64,000 nt of DNA from Lithospermum erythrorhizon (GCA_019722365.1 JADFUC010001686.1:164957-228956), one strand, 5' to 3'. Positions 26,401-39,869 are shown, counted from the stretch's first letter. Translations and numbers: made by a program. The notes: a model not told the origin generated them from the sequence alone.

Positions 26401-29400
26401 CTTTTGATAGCGCCATAATTGTAAAAACAGTCATAAGTCGTCGAAAGAACTCCAGGAGTAAACAACGGGAAGAACATATGAATATGGTCACCAAAGAACT
26501 AGATGGTATCAACTTATTGACTCAGATCTGGTGTGAATTTGTGGGAAATAACCCGTAAGAATGGTGGATTGACATCGGTCCTACTAACCATTGCTCACCA
26601 AGATTCACATTCGTTTCACTCCATAACGACGAAAGATGGAGAATAATGCAACTCCAATATTGAAAGAAAGAAGGAAATGGGTGGGTGTCTGGGGTGATTA
26701 TTCTTGAAAAGTCACTTGAAGAATGTTTTGTTTGTTCAAAAACTTAGGGAAGAACCTGTGTCTGCTCTCTACTTAGCAAGCACGGATTTAAACTTGTAGT
26801 CGAGTCCTGATAAAAGTTGTACTTTCTAAGTCGGGTGACGTTTGCTTGAAAAGGCTATGTGTTAGATGGCCTTTTTCAAAAAAGAATGTAATGATTATGA
26901 AAAAATATAACAAAAACGCTGCTGCTTATGTTTGTGGAGTATTCTAATTGGTAGACATGTGATTTAGCCTGCTTTTAACACGGCAATTCTTTTGTAAGTA
27001 AGCACGACGAAGCTTTTGAATCACATACCTAAATTATCATCAATAAGGATTACAAGTGTGAATGTGTTGAAAGCAAAATCGACACGAAGCGTATTTGAAT
27101 CTGTGGTTGAATAATAAGCCTCTTGATCTTGTTCACAAATGATATATGTATTACTAAGCCCAAATTAATCCAAGCGGAAATGAGTATTTTATCACATTAG
27201 TGTATTTATCGTACAAAATTCTTATAAGTGTATACTTGATGAAAAAGCAAAAAATGAGGCAACTTATAAGTTTTACACTTTATAAAGAAGAGTTTTCTGA
27301 AAAACTCAATCCTTGAGAAAAGATAAAGGTGAAAAGTGCTGGCCAGTGGGGCGAAAATGTGATCACCTTTTTGGGCCATTAATTTTAAAGCCGAAGGCAG
27401 TATTGTTCACGAAGTTATTTCCACCATATTCTCCTCAATCTATAGATTGTTGAAAGGAAAAAATCGATCATTGAAGAGATGACATTTCCTTGTTGGTAAG
27501 TTCAGTTTCCCTTTTGGGCGAACGTGGGGGAAGTGAACTTTACGCAAATTACCTCTTAACAAAAATTTCTCGCATGACGGTGGATAAAAACCCATTTGAA
27601 TCAAGCAGAGTTCTAACTTACAAACATCTTCGAGCGTTGCAGTGTTCGGCAAGCGGCACAAGTATTCTCCTCCGGTGTGACTATTTCGGTCCCCTCAGTG
27701 TTGTCGATGCAATTTTTATTGGATATGCTCACAATAGTAATGCATATCTGTTTCTTTGTTCATATGAGTTTATGAATCTCACAGTGAACAAGAATACAAT
27801 ATTAGAATCACGGAACGCCATGCTCTTCTCGAACATGTCTTTCCCATGAAATCTAATAAAGGTGCTTCGACATCTTAAAAAGCACATATGAACTCGAGGT
27901 ATAGCATCAGACTTATGGATAGTCAAGCGTAAGCAAAGCTGAGATCTAAGAACCCTCGACGTAGTAAAAGGGCACGCCACGGTACAGTCATTTGGTCCTT
28001 GATTTTAGAAAATGATATGCTTTAACTCTCGAATCACCAAGAGGTCGCTGGCTCAAGTGATGGTCCGCTGAAGGAAGCTATACTTGGCGAAGCTGAGTCA
28101 ATTCTATAGAATCACACTTGGGAGCTGGTGGGATCTTCCGCCATGATGTAAGCTCTAAAGTCCAATGGATCTTTTGAGAAAATGAAAGTCAAATATAAAG
28201 AAAAGAGTAAACTAGCTATCTCAGGAAATAGACAAAAAGAAGAACTGCACTATTTCGAGTATTTACCTCCTATCACGAGGACAAACATCCATTAGATAAT
28301 CTTTGACGATTGCCGCTTTATGCAGACTTAAATGTATATCAGATGTAAAAACAACTTCTTAAATGGATTTGGGGATTTAAGAAATCTAATATGGAATAAC
28401 CTCAGGTTTTAGTTACAGTGTAAAAGAAGAGAAAGTCACTTTGTCAAATCGTTGTATAGTTAAAACAAGTCACTTCAAACAATGGCATGAGAAGTTTGAC
28501 AAGACAAGCATTTCTAGTGGATACCTAAAATCAATGAACGCTAATGTGTTAGTATTTTATATAAAATCCACTGTAGGATATAAAATTCCTCTCACAGATG
28601 ATGATATTCCATTGTTGGTAGTAAATCAAAAAGATGATTCAATCCACCAAAGATATGTTGAACTCAAAGTTTGGTTACTTAATGATGGACAAGTTGCATG
28701 TAATTTTTTGAGTCCGTATTGTAAGAACTTCCATGTCTAGTATTAACCCAATCCATGTCTATGTCGATAAGATTTGGAAAATTTCGCTAAGATGATTTGG
28801 GAGTTCAAATTTGTGGATGAAATTAAATACCTTATGAAGAATAAAGGAAAGAAATTGAAAAGTTATTGGAAGTCTTTATGTACTGATTGGGTTGTACTAG
28901 ACCGATATACTTATTCAAAATTGAGTAGATATATGAGTAATCCTGGAAATACTCATCAGAAGCTATGGTGCCAGTACTTAAAGTACTCGAGACATACTGA
29001 ATTACGGGTTACACTTATACTTTATCCGCTGTACTTAGTGGCAATGATGCAAATGATCCCAACACGTGATTCAATGGCTACTAGTGGATATGTATTTACT
29101 TTAAGCGGTGTACCGTGTCGAAGTCCCCGGGGCCAAACTCTAGTCACTGTAACTGCTGATGCAGTCCGAAGTTCATTGTTTAGACAATTTATGGGAAGTA
29201 GTTTCCTAATGGTTAAGGTATTTCCTTTGAGGAGACTCCGAGTGGGGAAAAAGCCCACACAGTCCAATTTGCATATATATTCTAGGACAACGAGTCTACA
29301 ATATCGCAATCCACCAGAGTAACGGTAAACAGACACATTTGTCGACGGTTAATAACAATACCATTGGGACAGCTTGACCCTCACTGATATCTTGTTGATC

Positions 29401-32400
29401 ACAAAGATCGTAAAAGGATACAATATTGCTAACTGATGACCATGGGTTAAGAAAAGAACCATTGAGAATCATCGGTTGTCAGATTAAGCTCCTCGAGAAA
29501 AATGCTAACGAAAGTGACAACCCATGGATCCAAGATTCAGTTCCAAGGACACCAGCTCATATTGCATGCTATATCACTGTGGGTGATTTTTCCTACCTAT
29601 TCCTAGATGAGAAATAATGATACCCGCAGGGAATAAGGTTAAACTATGCTTTTAATGACTCTCTGAGATTTTGAAGGAGTAATGCGGGTTACTCTAGATA
29701 ATATGAGGAGTCACCTGAGTGAGGTAAAGTAAGGGGCCGCTTTAGAAGAGAAATGCTCGGATGGTGCATTTCTTAAATACAACCCAGAACTGTGATTGTG
29801 TCCAAGTCCTAACCGGACATAATAGTGAGAACATATTTAGCCAGATCGAATCTGTGTATGTCATCCTTTAAGATTAGTCTCCAAGACGCCGCTATTTCAT
29901 AAGTTCTTTGCAATGTAAACATATGTACAATAATGGAAGGTTTCAAGGCCATCACACTACCTTATTATATGCGTGAATCGGTCGTTGTTGTTATCATCAT
30001 TATCGAGTCAAAATCTTTTCAAATTTAAAATCCGTTGGGGATATTGGATTTAGCTCGATTCCTGGTTTTATCACAAATTTGATTCATTGGGACGTTGGAT
30101 ATCTGAGTGTCAGAATCCAAAATTTGTATCCTTACTGTATGTTTTAATGAGGTTGTGTAAAAGAGGGAAAGAGAAAACCATGCCAAAGTTTGGAAAAATA
30201 AGTTTTGTCCCACATAGGAATGGGAGTGCCGAAAACATCACTATGCAAAGAGGGCTAGTTCATGGACTTAGTAACTGCGGTTATTATGCCAAACCTCGCG
30301 TCTGCAGCTGATGCTAATCCTCCTGAATGGTGAAGCCAGTATGGTGTGTACACACAAACGTACCTAAAAAGGGGCGGGTCACATGAGCCAATTGCCCGGT
30401 AGCTCGGTTTCAGATTCCGCTAAACGCTTTAGTCAGTTAAGTCGTTACGTATCTCATCAACCGTGTTAAGTGTACTTGACTGCTACATAAAGTTTTATCC
30501 GTAGCATTATGGCGAGTGTAACGACCCCCCAGGGCCTGGCCATTCCGAGGTGAGAAAACCAGCTTTTGTACCTATAAACCATCAGTAGGATATCTAACTA
30601 ACCAACTCCATATAGCATACAACATATCTCAAAAGAGCGAATGCCGCAAGGCTAAGCAACTGAGAAAGTAAATACCGTGATCCCGAATACAAAAATAATT
30701 GCCGATGCCAAAGACCGAAATGAAATATAAACAATCAAGAAACGGTTGGCAAGATGCCAACAAACGAGACTGTATCCTCAACCATCCGATGCTCAAATAG
30801 CCACTGAATATAAACTCTCAAACAGCCTCCCCGACTCAACTCCGTCGCTTCCGTCAATCCTCTGCACAAATGAAATGTCGCCCAACGCTGGACAAAAGCG
30901 TAAGACGAGGCTTAGTGAAAACTTGCAATGTGGCAAACCTTTAAGCCATACCTAAAACAAAAATGTCAATAGATATAAAAGAGTCAAAATGGTGAATGAA
31001 TATGTATAGCATCTGTGACTACCCAGTCAAAGGCCGTAGATCATAAAATCTCCAAAGAAGACAAGATATAATACAAAGTCTCAATAAGGCACACACCACC
31101 TGTAATAAAACAAGAAGACTCAACAACGACTATAACTTAGTCATTGTAAACCATCTATCTCATATCTCTACAACTATACAAGCCTCCTAACGCTATATGC
31201 TCAACTGGCCTACTCCGCAAGAACGGACCAATCGGCTAAAACACCCTCTTAAGGCACTTCAACACCAACAATGCACACATCAAAGGGGAAGCTCAGTAGA
31301 TAATCACACCGCCTTATATCAAAGCATAAAGGCCAAACCCATTCTTTATACCGGTAAGAGGTCAAACTGCTATTCCTGGCATCAAAGATAAGGCTCAATG
31401 CAATGCTCACATATCCTGCAATAAGGAGAGTCACCCAACCCCAATCATCCAACTATAAAGTGGTCATATCCTAATACCTCCTGCCTACCAAAGTCACGCA
31501 TAAACTCCCAAAACTAACACCTCCCAATGCAACTAAATTGTAATTTTAAACAATATCAAAGCACACAACTTAAAACGGCCTCACAATAAAAAAAAAATCA
31601 ATCGTAACCGGCCGGCAAAAGCATCATTGTGGTAAATACGTGTATGCCGACAAGTGACACTGAACAGAAATGTCACAAGGTCATGAACAATGTTGTCTAA
31701 GTTTCGAGAGTTCAAGCTCTCATTACTTAGTCACAAATCTTCAACTACGTAAATACAACTATAATCACTACGGCTCACAAATTAATCATTACTAATCATA
31801 CAAACAATGACATATGTATACTATTCTCACATAATCATACTATAATGACATGTTTCAATAATAATCACCAAAAAAGCTAATGTAGCACCCGTGAGATGGC
31901 ACCTCTGCTTAGCTACCACAAAATCCTCGCGAAATCATATCAGCGGTAATCACCTTCCGATCAATGCCTAACAAAAACACCTGAAAGTACAAATCAAAAC
32001 TTACTACTACTAAGGTTTTAAGATACATTACCAACTCTAAGTGAACGACGTTAAACTATTTCATTTAACAAGACAACGAAATAACAACCCTCTGCCTGAC
32101 ACAACCCACCCACCTCTCTAAAATTCTTATCATTTTAACATTTCAATCAACTTATAAGTCATCTATTTGAACCCTCAAGTCCAGTTAAATAGCCAACCTA
32201 TACCCAAAAATCTCAATTATTACCAACTTACCAATCAGTTACTCTTTCTCAATCAACTTATCCTGAATTGATTATAAATTCTAACCTTACAATAACTACA
32301 ATAAGTGTCCCCAAATTAATCCGTCTACACATTTAAAAGTCTTATAAAGTAAACATAAAAGTCAACTAACCTAGGAAAAAGCCTAACCTATCACCATAAA

Positions 32401-33565
32401 CTCCTGCAAACATCTTAACATGACCAACCACTTATATTCATCTATACTACCCATAAATAAACTTAGAAACACAATTAAATTCACTTGATACCAAAAGTCA
32501 ACAAAAGTCAAAATATCAAAAATCAACTTAACTCCAACTCATACCTTAAATTTGTAGGAAAAGATGATGAAACCTTTTGTAAACTAACTCTGAGGATCTA
32601 ACAAATTCATTTAAAATTGAGGAAAAAATTTTGTTCGGGGTCTGTGGTCTCGACCGGAAAAAGCAAAAAGGTTATATGAATAACATTTTTGTAAGCTGTG
32701 TCAAGTTTGGATTGAATGAAGACTTAGCTCCCTTAAGTTTAGAAAGTCACATAGCTTTGGCGCCCACTAAAACGAATCCTGAAGTTAACAACCAACTTAA
32801 CGATAGAACTATTTCGAATTATCCTCGTTACTACTACTAAATCATAAATGCAATCTCCGAATTCCAAATAAATTATACGAATTACCACATCGAAATCTAA
32901 TGTGAACCGGTTATTACATTTAGTGCACCCATCGCTGGAAAACGCTTTTGATTCCAACCTCTAAGATGACCATAACAAATTTCCAATTATCCGATTTATT
33001 TTAAATACAAAACAACTAGAAGCTCATTCTCTTTTTATCGCTTTTGTCGTTGATACCAAGCTTGTTCATGGGGTTCTGCCGACCGTTCACTAAGCAGCGG
33101 CAGCCGGGCCGTTTGGATCATTTCATTCCTGAAATAATCACCTCGTCAGTCTGCCAGAACGGAAGAGGTCAACTGCTTTTATGTTGTTCTAGTATTTGTT
33201 GTAATCATATGAATACATTTTTGTTGTTCTTATGCAAAGTATTGTGTTATAATTCCGTATTTCATATTAGTTCCCTACAATTAACATGCGAAGACAAAGA
33301 AATAGTTTGATGAACTTGAATAAAATTTATCTACCTCGGGAACCAAAGAGTCGCAAATATTAAATTTAAACCCCTTAAATGAAGACTTCCATTGATCTTC
33401 ATCATCAAAACAACTTTTCTTCTTATTAAAGTTTTTATTAAAGTTTTTAATCCTGGACAGCCCCAAATCAGAATGAATGGTATTTTGGTGGATAGTGAAG
33501 GTAAGAAAGGATGGATTAATGGTGGTAGTGTTGACTCGAGAAGAGTTGACTTTTAGTGAATTCAT
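23455..33565 (-). CDS. Candidate gene with a Copia element in its first intron
   Basis: The ATG at 33565 opens a 77-codon frame to a phase-0 donor (CCCGAG then GTAGAT), exon 33565-33335. Its first 40 residues are rich in Ser, Thr and Asn with almost no acidic residues, compatible with an organelle transit peptide (inference). The Copia insertion begins about 50 bp inside the intron. On its far side exon-like frames occur at about 24002-23895 (two frames open) and about 23545-23455, the latter ending in a TGA after PASVFPIRSS. I recognise no domain. The alternative is an isolated short frame with chance open frames beyond the element. Confidence 0.3.
24524..25339 (+). repeat. 5' LTR of the Copia element
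   Basis: Aligns with the split 3' LTR, including the shared blocks GGTGTGT, GGGGCGGGTCA, CGCTTTTGATTCC and ATACATTTTTGTTGTTCTT. The start is set by the ATTAG flank and the end by CCCTACA, after which the two copies diverge. Confidence 0.8.
28441..29322 (+). pseudogene. Copia reverse transcriptase / RNase H remnant
   Basis: 28441-28740 carries the late reverse-transcriptase segment (QWHEKFDK, aligned with the QWYKRFD of Copia elements). 28774-29322 carries the connection and RNase H start (SRYMSNPG and TSGYVFTLSG). Frames are broken between and after these blocks. Confidence 0.8.
30033..33279 (+). repeat. 3' LTR of the Copia element, split by a nested LTR
   Basis: 30033-30516 aligns with the first part of the 5' LTR and 32919-33279 with the rest. 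Joined in order, the two pieces resume the 5' LTR at TTTA(A/G)-GCACC, which fixes the insertion point. Confidence 0.8.
30517..32918 (+). mobile_element. Solo-LTR-like Ty3/gypsy insertion, 2.4 kb
   Basis: Begins TGTAACGACC and ends GGTTATTACA, the imperfect inverted ends typical of one class of long plant gypsy LTRs. It has no coding domain and no second copy beside it, so it is a solo LTR or LTR fragment. It splits the Copia LTR. I see no 5-bp target duplication (GCGAG on the left, TTTAG on the right). Confidence 0.7.
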
Positions 33566-35373
33566 GTTATGTTTGACTTTTTAAAGAAAACAAAAGATAA
33601 TATGATGATGAAAGTAGAAAAGGGAAAAGGATAAAAAAACGGGAGGGTAAAATAGTGGAAAAAAAGTGGGACAGAGGTTGTTGAAGACAAAAAGTAGTGT
33701 TTATATTACACTATTTGAGAAAAGAAGAGAACTTTTTAGAGAGTATTTTTTTTACTCCCTTTGGAAACTATTTTATTATTTCTGAACGATAACTCAAATA
33801 TTTGTTTATGGTAAATGTGTTTTCTCTCAATTTCAAGCTAAAAAAAGCATTAAAAAATAAATTAAACAGATAAAAAGTCGAGGAAACAAATTAAAATGAT
33901 GAACATGCTTTATGCCCAAATGAAATTAAGCCTCACCACGAATCCATATATAAATAAATATATTATTATTTAATTAAATTCCTTCATACTTAAGATTGTT
34001 AGAAGCTTTCTATAACTTATATGTAAGATTTGGACCTCAAATACTTTTTAATTGACTAGTGTTCAATTATGTTTTTTTGAAAATATACCAAACAATAATA
34101 TTCCATATTTTCAAACTATTTTACCATTAATATCATAATTTTGATTAAAATTAAAATTGTATTAGTCAATTAAAATATCAAAATTTATTAAATTTGATAA
34201 CTGAATAAACAAATTGAATGATATTTTAAGAATAAAAGAAGTAATTTTTGAGCTATTACTAGAGATGATCGCATGTTTGAGCTATTACTAGAAATAATCA
34301 AATAAAATCTTGTTGTTCTCTATTAATTAAATCTTTGGTGCATTTTATCCTAAAATAGAGGCTAATTTGATCTCTCCCTACCCCATCATACCATATTTAA
34401 CTTTTGTTTCATTTTACTTCTAGTTTTTAATATTACACGTATTCTTGAACATAATTAAGGAGAGACAATATTAAAACTTGTAACAACAGTTTTTTATTGT
34501 CCATTCTTGCATTCTATTCCATTTCAGGTTAACAATCTACTTATTTAGTTTTTTGTTGATAATTTATTCGAAAACAGGCTCCGTGTTATCACTAAGGTTG
34601 TATACAATTCAATTCCCCTATGTACAAGCTTTTAGAGGCGTTGGGGTATGTTATATGTTATATATTGATTATATTTTTCGTTTGCATGAAATATAGCCAT
34701 TTTGCCATGCATGATGAATTATGTTATAGGTAGTTCTTCAAGAAAGTGGTGGAGAGGTTATTTAGGGAACTTGGTTTTTAGGGATCACAAATGAGGATTT
34801 ATTTTTGTTATATATAATGATGTTATGACTTGATATTGTTAATGCCCTTTTTCATAAAGGTATATGTTTTATTGTATTTGATCATATATAATTGATCAAT
34901 TAGAGTTCAGATTTCAGAAATACCTTCTATTAATAAGTAATGTTTTCTGTCATAAAAATAATTCTTCCATTGAAATGTGGGAATTATAACATATGAAATT
35001 AAGAAGGAAAAAAATAAAACCGCCATTGTTACATTTCATACAATTGTTGGAATGGCAGAGGAAAATGGGAATTATTAGATGGAAAATATGAATTATGGTT
35101 ATGGACTTATAATGCACACTGCCTATTGTTCATTAAAAGAGATTAGTCGAAAACCAGAGCTATTATATCTGGTGCTAATGGTGATCTTTGTAGGTATTGA
35201 TTAGTTTTATGAAGACTGTAGGTGGTTTAATTATGACACTCATAACATATATGATATGAATTAACCTCATTTATATTATAATGTAGATGCAATTCCTCTT
35301 TATGTCTTCATTTGGCTGAAGAGTCTCCAATTGGTGCTCATTGATCGTCAACGTTTTAGATTACGCCGAGACA
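33566..35373. other. Divergent intergenic region between the 33565 candidate and the channel gene
   Basis: AT-rich, about 1.8 kb. It should hold the promoters of both divergent genes if the minus-strand candidate is real. A TATAAAC-like box on the minus strand near 33700 is a possible core promoter for the candidate. I cannot place the channel gene's transcription start, and an upstream noncoding exon is possible. Confidence 0.35.
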
Positions 35374-38300
35374 ATGTTCAAGTCACAATACATTGGAGGC
35401 CAGAAGAAGGAATTTGTAAGGTAGCATTCCTCCCCTTTTCTCCCTTTAATTTATCTGTAGAAGTGTTCATGATTTTAATTTTACTAGTTGCTATGCTGCT
35501 GAACTTAGTTATTTAATTGGTCATAATGTAAACAACAATCGTGTGTTCATTTTTCTTCCTTTAGAGCCACTAAAGATTTAGTTAATGGAAATAGATATTC
35601 CTAGTAGATGGACATGGCTTCAACCTAAAACTCGTGTATATGTGTATTGCGGTGTGGAATTTGCGAGGGAACAGTTTTGAAGTTGGCACTTGTTTCCGAA
35701 GGAGCATTCGGAGTCCTATACGATATATGTGAAGATAAATTTAGTTCCTTACATAATTAGATATGCTATCCATCGAAGATGCAAATTAATTTTTGTTAAG
35801 TTTGCTTCATTTAGGAATTCTTGGACGTTCCTTATTATTTATGAGAGTTAGGATTGTATTATTCTATCTAGCTAACTCCTGGTATTTTGAAGGTTGAATG
35901 ATTTGGACTCCAATTTATCATTCAAGTCTGACATGGCTGGGAAGGCTAGATGTGGATTTAGTATAGAAGGATTGGGTGCTCCTCCCCGTGCAACCAACAA
36001 ATCATCAAAGTCGCTAAAATTTGGAGTGATGAGAGGGTCTGAAGGACTTATGACATTTGGGAGAACACTAAGATCAGGAGTTACAAGGGTAGTGTTTCCT
36101 GAAGATTTTAAAATTTCAGAGCAAAAGATATTCGATCCACAAGACAGGACCCTCTTGTTCTGGAATAAGCTTTTAGTCATTTCATGTATTCTTGCCGTAT
36201 CAGTGGATCCTTTGTTTCTTTATCTTCCCATTTTCAGAACAACTGAGATGTGTCTCCATATAGATGAAAAATTAGCATACACAACGACAACTCTGCGGAC
36301 GATGATTGATGTATTTTACCTTATTCGTATGGTTTTTCAATTTCGGACAGCCTATATAGCACCATCTTCCAGAGTTTTTGGCCGAGGTGAGCTTGTCATT
36401 GATCCTCGGCAGATAGCAAATAGATACTTACATCGTTACTTCATCATAGACCTTCTCTCGGTGATACCTTTGCCACAGGTTTGTGTCATACTTTTTATTG
36501 GATAAAAAATTAACTTCTACATTTAGTTTTAGATTTGTAAAAATAGGACATGTTTCGGAAATTATTTGTAAATCTTAGAAACCGTATCTATGATTAAATA
36601 TTTATATATTCATAGATATTACAATAAATCTAAAATATTTTAGTCACACAACTTTCGATATTTTGGTTCTTGATCCATCTTTACGCTCTTGGAGAAATGA
36701 TAATGTCTTTTTTTGAAAGAATTTCTATGATTTTAGGCATTCATATCTTAAGTTTGGCTAACATGTGTGACGAGATTTGAACTAAAACAATTCTCGAAAA
36801 ACTTTCACATTGGCTTTCTTCCTTTAGTCTTTTGTAGTTTTGGAAAAAGATTCTGGTATATTCTTGATAAATATAGATTAGTGTTTTCAGTTCCTTCATT
36901 GTTTCAACTTCATGTCTTTTGAAATTTCATTACTCAGATTGTGACTTGGAGATTTCTCAAAGGATCATCAGGCTCAGATGTCCTAGGTACCAAAAAGGCG
37001 TTACTCGTTATTGTTATTCTTCAGTATATTCCTAGATTTGTCCGGATCATACCACTGACTTCAGAGTTGAGAAAGACTGCTGGTGCCTTCGCTGAGAGTG
37101 CTTGGGCTGGTGCTGTATACTACTTAGTGTGGTTTATACTTGCGAGTCATGTGTGTAGCTACATTCTTATTCTTTACGACATTTATCTTTGATATTGGTT
37201 ATGCGTGCAGCCTAGCTCGAATCTTTATATATGTTGATTTTGTTGTATGTTTCAGATAGCTGGAGCTTTTTGGTATCTGATTGCTGTCGACCGCAAAGAC
37301 AAGTGCTGGGAGATAGCTTGCACACAGAGTCCTGAATGTAACATAGATTTCTTGTATTGTACACGGGAAAACATAAACATCACAAACTGGAGAACCATAG
37401 GAAAGGATGTTCTTGACGTTAAATGTTCAGTTGATGATGAGCAGAAAGAACAATTTAAGTATGGAATATATGAACAAGCTTTGACTTCAAAAGTTCTTGA
37501 ATCCGAGCAGAAGTTTGTCTCTAAATTCTTTTATTGCTTATGGTGGGGTTTACGGAACCTCAGGTAGGCTCCTCTTCTTGATAACATTTTTGAGGTTTTA
37601 ATTGATTTTCAGTTGTTCATAAGCTCCTTGTTCTTTCTACTTGATTTTTGCATTTGCATTATACTATTTTGATCTAGTGGATTTTATAAATGCTTGGTCA
37701 TAAGTCATAACCTATGTCTTGCAATATACTATTTTGAGCTAGTGGATTCTGTTTCCATTGGGTATGTAAGCTATCAGAGCCTTGATCTTGTTTTCTTACT
37801 TTGGTGCAGTACACTTGGTCAGGGGCTTGAAACAAGTACTTACCCTTTGGAGGTTATTTTCTCTATAACTCTGTCCATTGTTGGGCTCCTCCTATTTGCT
37901 CTACTTATTGGTAATATGCAGGTAATGTTTCATTTCTGTAACATATGGCTTCAGATATATAATTAACTGATCTATCTCTATGTGTCGCTTGTTGAGATAG
38001 ATCGTTTGTTTGCCTGAAATAATCGATCTCTATATGTGGTCTCTCCACAGACATATCTTCAATCTCTCACGGTTCGTCTAGAAGAGATGAGGATCAAAAG
38101 GCGAGACTCTGAGCAATGGATGCATCATAGAGTTCTTCCTCAAGAGCTACGACAAAGAGTGAGGCGCTATGATCAATACAAATGGGTTGAAACACGAGGT
38201 GTAGACGAGGAGAGCTTGGTACAGAGTCTACCAAAAGACCTCAGGAGGGATATCAAAAGGCATCTTTGTTTAAATTTGGTCAGAAGGGTAAGTATTGCTA

Positions 38301-39261
38301 CCAATGCCTACCAAGGCTACCATAGTTAACTAACATAATATAGAGTTGTTCGGATCCTTTGTACCATTTGGTGACACGATATGTGATGCTTCAATAAGAT
38401 GTCTACTCATGTGAAATTAGTGATTAAATAGATTCATCAAGTAACATGTAAAGTAAACATATACCCTTTCGTCATCTTTGATCTTTTTCTTTTACAGATT
38501 AGTTGAGTTATCAATCAGGAAAATAAATAGAAATCGTCTAATAAGTTTATCTATCATTGTGGCGATTCATCAATTTGAGTTTGCAGGTCCCTCTTTTCGC
38601 AAATATGGACGAGAGGCTACTTGATGCCATATGTGAAAGGCTGAAACCTAGTCTGTATACTGAAAACACATTTATTATTCGAGAAGGGGATCCAGTTGAT
38701 GAGATGCTATTCATCATCCGTGGGCGCCTGGAGAGTGTCACAACAGATGGTGGAAGAAGTGGATTCTTCAATCGTGGATTTCTAAAAGAAAGCGATTTTT
38801 TTGGTGAAGAGTTGCTTACATGGGTACTGGATCCTAAATCTGGAACAAACTTGCCACCATCTACCCGAACTGTTAAAGCATTAACTGAAGTGGAAGCATT
38901 CGCTCTTATGTCAGATGAAGTGAAATACATCACTACTCAGTTCAGGAGTATTCATAGTCGACAAGTTCAACAAACATTCAGATTCTACTCTCAACAGTGG
39001 AGGACTTGGGGTGCCAGTTTCATCCAAGCTGCATGGCGCAGGTATGTCAGGCGAAGGCAAGTCGAGGAGCTTCTCCGTAATGAAATGGAAGAGGAAGATA
39101 CAGATTCGGAATCAGAGACCGAGCAGTTGATTGGAGGTTCATCATCCAGCATTGGTGCAACAATGCTAGCATCAAGATTTGCGACGAATGCAATGCGTGG
39201 CGTTCACAGGTTCCGCAGCTCTGGAAGGTTTGTCCCATTACCAGCAAAGCCTTCTGAATAG
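35374..39261 (+). CDS. CNGC: Cyclic nucleotide-gated ion channel, plant group II (CNGC5/6-like)
   Basis: Seven exons: 35374-35420, 35893-36478, 36938-37150, 37256-37563, 37810-37921, 38051-38287 and 38587-39261; all introns GT/AG, frame intact, 725 residues. These are plasma-membrane cation channels that carry calcium signals and are controlled by calmodulin and possibly cyclic nucleotides. Order: cytosolic N-terminus (EFVRLNDLDS, typical of group II); S1 about 108-130 through S4 about 231-252; S5 about 268-292; pore helix and filter around residues 374-395 with GQGL at 388-391; S6 about 400-422; C-linker 423-501; nucleotide-binding domain about 502-610 with REGDPVDEMLF and GEELLTW; IQ motif FIQAAWRRYVRRRQ at 646-659. 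Residue 573 is Phe where group II members usually have Cys (DFCGEELL), and the common C-terminal PEPDF-like end is missing. The subgroup is clear; the exact orthologue is not. Confidence 0.97.
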
Positions 39262-39869
39262 GACTTTGGGACTGATTGATATTGCTGATCAAGTTTGGTT
39301 TCTTTAGCTGTAGAAATAGTAAAAGATGCAACCAGTTTTAGAACTAAGAATGAGAAATTTTGTAAGTTCCTATTTTGTCTATTGATCTAACATCCAAGAC
39401 ACCTGCAACTAGGGTGACAAAGCTTGGATTACCTAATACATTTCATGTCTCAATTTAGATATATAACTATTAACTCTCAACATATAAATATATGATCGGT
39501 TGAATTATATAAAAAAATAATTTTATATTTAAGAAATTGCATATGTTAAAACTCCTTATTACTATGTAACATATCGGGACATCAATTGATACAGAGAATC
39601 CAAATCGGACGATAGAATCTATCTAATTTTCATTTATATGTATCTTGGATGGTGAAACTCTCCCTCACTAATACTTTCGCATTCCCTTTTCAGTTTTGGT
39701 TTACCAATTCGACTGGGATGTATATCTAGCCCTATAACCAACTTATTAACATAAATGAATTTCCTCTGAAAACCAGATACATTGCTTTGTTATGTGATTT
39801 TACTTCTCCTTAGGCAAAATTCTTCTACTTATAAAAATGAGTTGTGTTTTTTCCCTTTCATACTACTAC
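39262..39869. other. 3' flank of the channel gene
   Basis: AT-rich DNA that should contain the 3' UTR and polyadenylation site. No other gene or repeat seen. Confidence 0.4.

Larger units (their letters stand above)
24524..33279 (+). mobile_element. Ty1/Copia LTR retrotransposon (decayed), with a nested insertion in its 3' LTR
   Basis: The LTRs are 24524-25339 and 30033-30516 plus 32919-33279 (about 816 and 845 bp); both end CCCTACA. Flanks are ATTAG (24519-24523) and ATTAA (33280-33284), a four-of-five target duplication. The internal region keeps Copia order: gag from about 25384, protease near 26565 (WWIDIG), a GAG-pre-integrase segment to about 26850 (HGFKLVVESDKVVLS), integrase C-terminus near 27700-27848 (FIGYAHNSNAY), reverse transcriptase about 28200-28740, and RNase H about 28900-29130 (SRYMSNPG, TSGYVFTL). 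Many stops and shifts interrupt it, so it cannot be autonomous. Confidence 0.88.

Noticed and set aside
38547..38933. 128-codon minus-strand frame
   Set aside because: Antisense shadow of the nucleotide-binding exon of the channel gene.
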